Shown one piece after another: positions 57,550-64,000 of a DNA stretch of 64,000 nt. The translations under genes and the position numbers were made by a program. The stretch spans positions 1 through 64,000 of the forward strand of contig CAILBC010000015.1 in NCBI GenBank assembly GCA_903832325.1, read 5' to 3'. The notes beneath the pieces were generated by a model, which was not told the DNA's origin, did no database searches, and saw nothing but the letters and a program-made list of their open reading frames with translations. The stretch comes from an uncultured Sphingomonadales bacterium. GTDB taxonomy: Bacteria; Pseudomonadota; Alphaproteobacteria; Sphingomonadales; Sphingomonadaceae. Each line of letters begins with the position of its first letter. Positions within the stretch are counted from its first letter, which is position 1.

Positions 57550-58952
57550 CCGCCCAATCCAACCCTGCCCGCATTCCTGCCAACGCGTCGCCGCGGTTTG
57601 CCGCGCGCCCGCGCCGTCGCACTGTCGCCTTGCTGGCGGCCGGCATCGCCGGGGTGGCGTTGCTGGGGGGCTGTTCCAGCCACGCGCCGCGCCCGGAAAA
57701 GATCGCGCAACAGGCGCAAGCCGCGATGAACAAGGGGCAGGCCACGCGTGCCGTCACGCTGGCCGAATCGGCGGTTGCCGTCGATGGCCGCAATCCGGCG
57801 ATGCGCCTGCTGCTGGCCAATGCCTATCTGCGCGCGGGCCGGTTCGAATCGGCACGTAGCGCCTATGCCGATGCGATCGAGCTGGGTGATGACAGCAGCC
57901 GCGCTGCGCTCGGCCTGGTGCTCAGCGATCTTGCGCTTGGGCGCAATGCTTCGGCGCTGGACACCATCAACACCTATGGCGATGTGCTGTCGGCGGCCGA
58001 CCTGGGCCTTGCGCTGACCATGGCCGGGCAGAATGAACGCGGCATCGGCGTGCTGACCAATGCCATCCGCCAGGGCCAGAACAGCCCCAAAGTGCGGCAG
58101 AACCTGGCCTATGCCTATGCGCTGTCGGGCATGTGGAGCGAAGCCAAAGTGATGACCGGGCAGGATGTCCCGGCCGATCAGGTCGATGCGCGCCTGCAAT
58201 CGTGGGCGGCGATGGCCCGGCCCGAAGATGGCCGCCGCCGTGTGGCCAGCCTGCTTGGCACGCCGCTGATCGGGGATTCGGGCCAGCCGTCTGCGCTGGC
58301 ACTGGCCAATTTCCCGGCCACGCCTGCTGCGCCGGCCGACCAGGCCGCACCGACGAAGGCTGCCGCCGCCGAAATGCCGGCGGTGCAGGCCCCGGCCGAA
58401 TCGGGTGCGCTGGCGCTGATCGACCTTCCGGCTTCGCAAGCCCCCGCTCCGCAACTGTCCGCTCCCCAAATCTCTGCTCCCCAACCGGCCGCAGTCGTGC
58501 AGCCCCTCCCGGCGCCGGTTGTCAAACCGGCGCATGGCACGCCGGCCCGCGTTGCCGCCACCCGGGCGCTGCCCGCGGCGCATGGCATGGGCACGCATCT
58601 GGTGCAGCTTGGCGCATTCAACAGCGCCGAATCGGCCAAGCGTGCGTGGCAGCATTACATTTCGCGCAATCCGCGCCTGGCCGGCCACCCCAACCTGATC
58701 ACCAAGGTCAATGTGAATGGCCACGATTTCTGGCGCGTGCAGGCTGCGGGCTTTGCCGGGCAGGCGGCCGCATCATCGTTGTGCGGCACGCTGCGCGCGC
58801 AGGGCGGCGGCTGCCTGGTCATGGCGCTGAACGCTGCGGCGCACGTGAACGGTGTGGCGACGGCCGATGCGCATGGCGCGCACCCGGCGGTGCGTCCTGC
58901 CGCCGCGCCGGCCGCTGCGGCCCATCCGCGCCGGACCAACGCCGCGCGCTGA
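57546..58952 (+). CDS. TPR and SPOR-domain lipoprotein
   Basis: The 468-aa product has a lipobox (ALLGGC, Cys about 43) and TPR-like helices (RLLLANAYLRAGRFESARSA; RQNLAYAYALSGMWSEA). An Ala/Pro-rich linker with AP repeats follows, then a SPOR domain (THLVQLGAFNSAESAKRAWQ), and an Ala/His tail. It probably sits in the outer membrane at division sites. Co-transcription with the ParA-like and RHH genes suggests a shared positioning task. This is inference from domains. Confidence 0.82.
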   Translation: MTAQSNPARIPANASPRFAARPRRRTVALLAAGIAGVALLGGCSSHAPRPEKIAQQAQAAMNKGQATRAVTLAESAVAVDGRNPAMRLLLANAYLRAGRFESARSAYADAIELGDDSSRAALGLVLSDLALGRNASALDTINTYGDVLSAADLGLALTMAGQNERGIGVLTNAIRQGQNSPKVRQNLAYAYALSGMWSEAKVMTGQDVPADQVDARLQSWAAMARPEDGRRRVASLLGTPLIGDSGQPSALALANFPATPAAPADQAAPTKAAAAEMPAVQAPAESGALALIDLPASQAPAPQLSAPQISAPQPAAVVQPLPAPVVKPAHGTPARVAATRALPAAHGMGTHLVQLGAFNSAESAKRAWQHYISRNPRLAGHPNLITKVNVNGHDFWRVQAAGFAGQAAASSLCGTLRAQGGGCLVMALNAAAHVNGVATADAHGAHPAVRPAAAPAAAAHPRRTNAAR

Positions 58953-58973
58953 TCGGGTAATCGCCGGGTAATC

Positions 58974-59013
58974 GGGGAGGGGGGAGCCCGGCAAATGCCG
59001 GCTTCCCCGCCCC
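58974..59013. terminator. Bidirectional GC-rich hairpin
   Basis: A G-rich arm (58974-58992) pairs with a C-rich arm (58997-59013) around AAAT, with one bulge. It lies between the rightward SPOR gene and the leftward pyrC' gene. No clear T-tract is present. Confidence 0.5.
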
Positions 59014-59018
59014 GGCTT

Positions 59019-60248
59019 TCAATCGATTCGGGAACCGCCCTTGAACAGTGCGGTCACCCGGCCTTCGACCGGGCGCCGGTCAAACGGGGTATTGCCCGCG
59101 CTCGCGGCCATCTTGTCAGACGATACCACCCAGGGCCGGGTGGCATCGACCAGCGCGATATCGGCCTCTGCGCCCGCGCGCAGCACCCCGGCATCCACGC
59201 CCAGCAATCGCGCCGGCGCGCCGGCCAGCAGGTCAAACGCGCGCGCCAGATCGATCCGTCCGTCGCGCACCAGTGTCAGCGTCAGCGGCAACAGCGTTTC
59301 GGCCCCGGCCATGCCCGGTTCGGCATCGGCAAAGGGCAGCCGCTTGTCTTCGGGCCCGCGCGGATCGTGGCCCGATGCGATCACGTCGATCGTGCCGTCG
59401 GCAATCGCATCGACCACCGCGCGCCGGTCCGCATCCTGCCGCAATGGCGGTGACATGCGCGAAAACGTGCGGAAATTGGCCAGCTCCAGATCCGACAGCA
59501 TGAAATGCGCCGGGGTCACCCCCGCCGTCACGCGCACGCCGCGCGCCTTGGCCCCACGCACCAGATCGAGCGCGCGTGCCGTGGTGACCTGGCGGAAATG
59601 CAGCTGTGCGCCGGTCAGTTCAGCCAGCGCGATATCGCGCGCCACGGCCAGCGCCTCTGCCTCGGCCGGTGCGCTGGGCAGGCCAAGGCGCGTGGCCATT
59701 TCGCCCGCCGTGGCCACGGCATTGCCCGCCATGCCCGCATCTTCGGCATGGGTGACCACCACCAGCCCGAGCATGGCACAATAGGACAGGATGCGCGTCA
59801 TCACGCCCGAATCGCCGATCCAGCGCCGCCCGGTGGCCACAGCGCGCGCGCCGGCATCGCGCATCAGCGCCAGTTCGGCCATTTCCACGCCGTCCAGCCC
59901 GCGTGTTGCGGCGGCCAGCGGGTGAATCCACATATCGGGTTTGCCCGATTGCGCGGCAAAGCGCACGCGCGCCGGATGGTCCAGCGGCGGGCCCTGATCG
60001 GGCATCAGCGCGGCGCGGGTGATGCCGCCGAAATGAAACGCCGGCTTGTCGACCGCAAACACGCCCAGATCGACCAGCCCGGGGGTGATCAACTGCCCCC
60101 TGGCATCGATCACCGCGTCGCCCGCTTCAGGCTCGATCGCGCCGAGCGCGGCAATGCGCCCTTCGGCCAGGCGGATTGCGCCGGGCACCGGGGCATCCTG
60201 CGCCATGACCAGTTGGCCGCCGATGATCGTGATCGGGTGCGGGATCAT
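59019..60248 (-). CDS. pyrC': Inactive dihydroorotase-like subunit (PyrC')
   Basis: The 409-aa protein has the dihydroorotase amidohydrolase fold but lacks the metal site. The usual PGxxDxHVH motif reads PGLVDLGVF, so both histidines are gone, and the late SDHAPH-type site reads ASGHDPRG. It overlaps pyrB by four bases. In Pseudomonas and others such PyrC' proteins are catalytically dead partners required for aspartate carbamoyltransferase assembly. A separate active PyrC is expected elsewhere. Confidence 0.85.
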   Translation of the reverse strand: MIPHPITIIGGQLVMAQDAPVPGAIRLAEGRIAALGAIEPEAGDAVIDARGQLITPGLVDLGVFAVDKPAFHFGGITRAALMPDQGPPLDHPARVRFAAQSGKPDMWIHPLAAATRGLDGVEMAELALMRDAGARAVATGRRWIGDSGVMTRILSYCAMLGLVVVTHAEDAGMAGNAVATAGEMATRLGLPSAPAEAEALAVARDIALAELTGAQLHFRQVTTARALDLVRGAKARGVRVTAGVTPAHFMLSDLELANFRTFSRMSPPLRQDADRRAVVDAIADGTIDVIASGHDPRGPEDKRLPFADAEPGMAGAETLLPLTLTLVRDGRIDLARAFDLLAGAPARLLGVDAGVLRAGAEADIALVDATRPWVVSSDKMAASAGNTPFDRRPVEGRVTALFKGGSRID

Positions 60249-61321
60249 GCCGGGGCTCCATAGGCAGCGCCGGCCGGCGATGAGGGCTGGCTTTCCCAGC
60301 CCGCCACCCCGCGCGCGCGGCGGGTCAGCACGTCGAGACAGGCCATGCGGATCGCCACGCCGCATTCCACCTGGTGCGTGATCAGGCTGCGCGTTGGGTG
60401 ATCGGCCACCTGGCTGTCGATTTCCACGCCGCGGTTCATCGGCCCGGGGTGCATCACCAGCGCATCGGGTTCGGCACGGGCCAGCCGGTCGAGCGTCAGG
60501 CCGTAAAGGTGGCGGTATTCGCGCGGGGAGGGGATGAATTGCCCCTGCATCCGTTCCTGCTGCAGGCGCAGCATCATCACCACGTTGGCGCCTTTCAGCG
60601 CGGCATCGAAATCGTGGAACACGGTCACGCCCATCGCCTCGATTTCCGCAGGCATCAGCGCCGGCGGCGCGCAGACCCGCACCACTGCGCCCAGCGCGGT
60701 GAGCGACAGGATGTTCGACCGGGCCACCCGGCTGTGCAGGATATCGCCACAGATCGTCACGATCAGCCCGTTCAGATCGCTGCCCCGCGGCAGGTGCAGC
60801 GCCTGGCGGATGGTCAGCGCATCAAGCAAGGCCTGTGTCGGGTGTTCGTGCTGGCCATCGCCGGCGTTGAGCACCGGGCAATCGACTTTGCCCGCGATCA
60901 GCCGCACCGCGCCCGAACTGGCGTGGCGGATCACGATCGCATCGGCGCGCATCGCATTCAGCGTCATCGCCGTATCGATCAGCGTTTCGCCCTTTTTCAC
61001 GCTGGAGGTGGCGGCGTGCATGTTCACCACATCGGCGCCCAGCCGCTTGCCCGCGATTTCGAACGACAGCAGCGTGCGCGTCGAATTTTCGAAAAAGGCG
61101 TTGATGATGGTCAGACCCGACAGCAAACCGGCGCGTTTTTGCGACTGGCGGTTGAGTTCAACCCACTGTTCCGCCTCGTCCAGCAGAAACAGGATTTCGT
61201 GCCGCGCCAGCAGGCCGATGCCGGTCAGATCACGATGAGGGAAGGCCAGCCCGCCTGCGGGATAGGCGCGCGCACCGGCCAGAGGCGGTGAAATCGGCGA
61301 AGGGGGGATCGATGGTTGCAT
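60245..61321 (-). CDS. pyrB: Aspartate carbamoyltransferase catalytic subunit
   Basis: The 358-aa enzyme has the carbamoyl-phosphate motif [31 protein letters not shown] and the C-terminal HPGPMNRG. It makes N-carbamoyl-aspartate in pyrimidine synthesis. ATG 61321 starts an extended N-terminus of about 40 residues before homology, usual for pyrB next to pyrC'. It diverges from sppA with 84 bp between. Confidence 0.95.
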   Translation of the reverse strand: MQPSIPPSPISPPLAGARAYPAGGLAFPHRDLTGIGLLARHEILFLLDEAEQWVELNRQSQKRAGLLSGLTIINAFFENSTRTLLSFEIAGKRLGADVVNMHAATSSVKKGETLIDTAMTLNAMRADAIVIRHASSGAVRLIAGKVDCPVLNAGDGQHEHPTQALLDALTIRQALHLPRGSDLNGLIVTICGDILHSRVARSNILSLTALGAVVRVCAPPALMPAEIEAMGVTVFHDFDAALKGANVVMMLRLQQERMQGQFIPSPREYRHLYGLTLDRLARAEPDALVMHPGPMNRGVEIDSQVADHPTRSLITHQVECGVAIRMACLDVLTRRARGVAGWESQPSSPAGAAYGAPA

Positions 61322-61405
61322 CGAACACCAGCCCCTATCCAGCCTTGCACCATATGCCAAGTGTTTCGGCTGGCGCAATCGCGCGCGGCACCATAGATAT
61401 CCCCC

Positions 61406-63373
61406 ATGAAATTCGTAACTGCGGTCTGGAAGATCCTCGTCGCCATCAAGGACGGGCTTGTGCTCGCCCTGCTCCTGCTGTTTTTCGGCGGGTTGTCACT
61501 GGCCCTTTCGCTCAAACCCATGGCGGGCCACGTGCAGGAAGGCGCGCTGGCCATCACGCTTGATGGCCCGGTGGTGGAAGAACGCACCCGCGTCGAACCC
61601 AGCGCGCTGCTGTTCGGCAACGGATCGCCCCGTCACCAGTTTGTCGCGCACGATCTGGTGCGCGCGATCGAGGCCGCGGCCGACGATGGCCGCATCCGCG
61701 CGGTCACGCTCGATCTGGAGGATTTCAGCGGCAGCGGCCAGGTCACGCTGGCGCGGATCGGCGCTGCGCTCGACAAAGTGCGCCGCGCGGGAAAGCCGGT
61801 GCTGGCGCGCGCGGTGATCTATGACGATTCCACGTATCAGCTCGCGGCGCACGCCAGCGAAATCTGGCTCGATCCGTTGGGCGGGGTGGTCGTGCGCGGG
61901 CCGGGCGGGACCATGCTGTTCTATCACGGCCTGCTCGACCGGCTGAAGGTGAAGGCCCACGTGTTCAAGGTGGGCACGTACAAAAGCGCGGTCGAACCGT
62001 TTCTGCGCGACAACCTGTCGCCCGAAGCGAAAGAGGCCGACAATGTGGTTTATGGTGCGCTGTGGCACACCTGGCAGGATGATGTGAAGGCGGCGCGGCC
62101 AAAGGCCGATATTGCGCGGGTCACCGCCGATCCGGCGGCCTGGCTGGCGGCTTCGGGCGGCGATGCGGCCAAGGCGGCGCTGGCCGCGGGGCTGGTCGAT
62201 CACATCGGGGACAAAGTCGGCTTTGGCCGGCGTGTGGCCGAACTTGTTGGCGGCGATCACGGCGGGGATGACAAATCGCCGGCGCTGGGCGCGTACAAGG
62301 CGACCAGGCTGGGCACGTATCTGGCCGATCTGGGTGAGCCGAAAGCGGGCCGGCCAATCGCGGTGATCACCGTGGGCGGCGATATCGTCGATGGCAATGC
62401 CGGGCCGGGCACCGCCGGCGGCGACCGGATCGCCGCGCTGATCGACAAGGCAACCGCCAGCGGCACGTATTCCGGGTTGCTGGTGCGGGTCGATTCGCCC
62501 GGTGGATCGGTGCAGGCATCCGAACGCATCCGCGCCGCGATCGAACGGTTCAAGGCCGGCCCGCATGGCGCAAAGGGCCCGGCCGGTCCGGCGCTGCCGG
62601 TGGCGGTGTCGATGGGCAATCTGGCGGCCAGCGGCGGCTATTGGGTTTCCACCCCGGCCGACCGGATCTTTGCCGAACCGGGCACGATCACCGGCTCGAT
62701 CGGGATCTTTGCGGTGCTGCCCAGTTTCGAAGAGGCGCTGGGCCGGGTCGGCATTGGCACCGACAGCATCCGCACCACACCGCTGTCGGGGCAGCCCGAT
62801 GTGGTTGGCGGGCTGAATCCGGCGATGGAGGCCGTGCTTCAGGCCGAAATCGACATGGGCTATCGCCGCTTTGTCGGCCTGGTCGCGGCAGCGCGGCACA
62901 AGACCCCCGATGCCATCGACCATATCGCGCAAGGGCGGATCTGGGACGGCGGCACCGCGCGGCAGATCGGCCTGATCGATGAATTCGGTGACGAGGACCA
63001 GGCGCTGGCATGGATCGCAAAGCGCGCCGGCGCGGCGCACTGGCACCCCGTCTATCTGGCCGATGCGCAGGATTCGTTTGGCGCGGTGGTGCAGCAGGTG
63101 CTGGCGGGTGACAGCGACAGCAGCGGCGGCACCGACAGCGCACGGGGCAGTTCGCAGCGCGATCTGGCCGGCCGCATTGCGACCGCGCGGCTGGCGCTGG
63201 CCGGGCAGATGGCGGGCGATCTTGACCGGCTGCTTGGCGGCGGCGGGGCGCAGGCCTATTGCCTTGAATGTGCAGGGATTGCCGGGCCCGGTGCACCCGA
63301 TCCGGCTGCCACGCAGGCCGCCGGCGCGGCGCGGCTGGGCTGGCTGTCGTGGCTGTTCGGACTGGCCCGCTGA
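61406..63373 (+). CDS. sppA: Signal peptide peptidase SppA (67-kDa type)
   Basis: The 655-aa inner-membrane serine protease has an N-terminal membrane helix ([20 protein letters not shown]) and two tandem S49 domains. The catalytic Lys lies in [11 protein letters not shown] of the first domain, and the Ser in [10 protein letters not shown] of the second. It degrades leftover signal peptides. A Ser/Gly-rich insertion and Cys-containing tail follow the second domain. There is no strong Shine-Dalgarno before ATG 61406. Confidence 0.94.
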   Translation: MKFVTAVWKILVAIKDGLVLALLLLFFGGLSLALSLKPMAGHVQEGALAITLDGPVVEERTRVEPSALLFGNGSPRHQFVAHDLVRAIEAAADDGRIRAVTLDLEDFSGSGQVTLARIGAALDKVRRAGKPVLARAVIYDDSTYQLAAHASEIWLDPLGGVVVRGPGGTMLFYHGLLDRLKVKAHVFKVGTYKSAVEPFLRDNLSPEAKEADNVVYGALWHTWQDDVKAARPKADIARVTADPAAWLAASGGDAAKAALAAGLVDHIGDKVGFGRRVAELVGGDHGGDDKSPALGAYKATRLGTYLADLGEPKAGRPIAVITVGGDIVDGNAGPGTAGGDRIAALIDKATASGTYSGLLVRVDSPGGSVQASERIRAAIERFKAGPHGAKGPAGPALPVAVSMGNLAASGGYWVSTPADRIFAEPGTITGSIGIFAVLPSFEEALGRVGIGTDSIRTTPLSGQPDVVGGLNPAMEAVLQAEIDMGYRRFVGLVAAARHKTPDAIDHIAQGRIWDGGTARQIGLIDEFGDEDQALAWIAKRAGAAHWHPVYLADAQDSFGAVVQQVLAGDSDSSGGTDSARGSSQRDLAGRIATARLALAGQMAGDLDRLLGGGGAQAYCLECAGIAGPGAPDPAATQAAGAARLGWLSWLFGLAR

Positions 63374-63475
63374 TCCGCATCGGGACGGCGCTTTGGGGCA
63401 CTTGGCGGGACTCTCTGCCAAGACTTGCCCTTTTCCCCCCGCTGCGATAGGGGCGGCGCTCGCATTTCGCCGGAC

Positions 63476-63560
63476 GCGGGCGTGGCGGAACTGGTAGACG
63501 CGCTGGATTTAGGTTCCAGTATCGCAAGATGTGGGGGTTCGAGTCCCTTCGCCCGCACCA
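63476..63560 (+). tRNA. tRNA-Leu (anticodon UAG)
   Basis: The acceptor GCGGGCG pairs with CGCCCGC, followed by ACCA encoded in the gene. The anticodon arm is CTGGA-TTTAGGT-TCCAG, giving anticodon TAG. A long variable arm and GGTTCGAGTCC T-arm fit a class II leucine tRNA of 85 nt. Confidence 0.95.
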
Positions 63561-63659
63561 GAGCCTCACGCCACGGCCCGGCTCCAGACAGTCGAACGCG
63601 ACAACACCCCGGCTTTGATGTGGGCCGGCTTCGATACGAGAAAGTTGGATCTAACCGAG

Positions 63660-64000
63660 ATGCAGATCGTCGAAACCAGCAACGAGGGCCTGAAGCGCGC
63701 CTATACCGTGACCATCGCGGCCTCGGACATTGCCGCGCGAATCGAAGGCGAAGTGACCCGGATTGCGCCGCAAGTGCGCATGCCCGGTTTCCGCCCCGGC
63801 AAAGTGCCGACCAATCTGGTGCGCAAGCTGCACGGCCCGCAACTGCATCAGGAAGTGCTGCAGACCACGATTCGCGAAGCGCTTGATCGCCTGGTCGCCG
63901 AACAGGGCCTGCGTCCGGCCACGCAGCCGGCGGTGGCGCTGAACGAAGGCTATGACCAGGGCAAGGATGCCGAACTGGCGGTCTCGCTCGAAGTGCTGCC
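63660..64000 (+). CDS. tig: Trigger factor (5' part, runs off the window)
   Basis: The first 113 residues match the ribosome-binding domain of trigger factor: MQIVETSNEGLKRAYTVTIA, and the signature MPGFRPGKVPTNLVRKLHG that contacts ribosomal protein L23. The FKBP-like and C-terminal domains are outside the window. ATG 63660 is 100 bp after tRNA-Leu. It folds nascent chains at the ribosome exit. Confidence 0.93.
   Translation, partial: MQIVETSNEGLKRAYTVTIAASDIAARIEGEVTRIAPQVRMPGFRPGKVPTNLVRKLHGPQLHQEVLQTTIREALDRLVAEQGLRPATQPAVALNEGYDQGKDAELAVSLEVL

Noticed and set aside
63476..63560. tRNA-Leu as an integration site of a genomic island
   Set aside because: No integrase, no direct repeat of the tRNA 3' end, and normal genes (sppA, tig) flank it.

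Overview
The window is GC-rich chromosomal DNA of an alphaproteobacterium, most likely a sphingomonad (Novosphingobium or a close relative). This placement is an inference from the TorF-type putative porin, the pyrB-pyrC' pair, FlgJ split into separate rod-binding and muralytic genes, a receiver-less FlbD-like sigma-54 activator, and base composition. No rRNA, plasmid, phage or transposase gene is visible. Coding density is high, and most adjacent same-strand genes overlap by a few bases.

Layout. (1) 1-7387 holds housekeeping genes: a CorC-type CBS membrane protein, an OmpA lipoprotein, an aldo/keto reductase, an inositol-monophosphatase-family enzyme, sucCD with a clear terminator, and a TetR regulator. 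(2) 7388-13745 holds a TorF-like porin whose promoter shares an operator-like motif with the tetR gene. It is followed by a leftward cluster: a flavin/Fe-S old-yellow-enzyme-type oxidoreductase, an exported HAL/PAL-like protein without the MIO-forming Ala-Ser-Gly triad, a secreted WxGxWDV-type protein, and an exported metallo-beta-lactamase-fold hydrolase. (3) 14140-17242 holds an MgtA-type Mg2+ P-ATPase behind a long leader, and a small lipoprotein. (4) 17403-50961 is an almost complete flagellar regulon. The leftward block is sigma-54 activator-fliE-F-G-H-I-J-K-L-M-N-O-P-Q-R-flhB-fliD-fliS. Flagellin (fliC) stands alone. A second leftward block is flgB-C-D-E-F-G-H-I-J-K-L-motA-motB. A rightward block is motA-like, TolR/MotB-like, flgA, flgM, flgN, lytic transglycosylase, flhA, fliA. 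(5) 51047-58952 holds two SDR enzymes, an L,D-transpeptidase, a DUF418 membrane protein, a Sel1/SPOR protein, and a ParA / ribbon-helix-helix / TPR-SPOR lipoprotein set. (6) 59019-64000 holds a pyrB-pyrC' operon with a catalytically dead dihydroorotase, sppA, tRNA-Leu(UAG) and the start of trigger factor.

Regulation read from the sequence. Three near-consensus sigma-54 promoters (TGGCACG-N4-TTGC type) precede flgB, fliK and the transglycosylase-flhA-fliA operon. Three matching sigma-28 (FliA) promoters (TTAA-N15-GCCG) precede fliC, fliD and flgM. FlbD/ftr-like inverted repeats (CCGGCA-N6-TGCCGG) lie about 100 bp upstream of the flgB sigma-54 promoter, and one is nested inside the fliC sigma-28 promoter. 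This fits the order sigma-54 plus FlbD-like activator, then basal body and FliA, then filament genes with FlgM as anti-sigma. Chemotaxis genes, flhF/flhG and rpoN are not in the window.

The most unusual items are the MIO-less exported HAL-like protein and its neighbours, a second MotA-like protein paired with a TolR-like partner inside the flagellar cluster, the ParA-RHH-SPOR group, and a palindromic intergenic repeat found at the left edge and again at 55961-56069.
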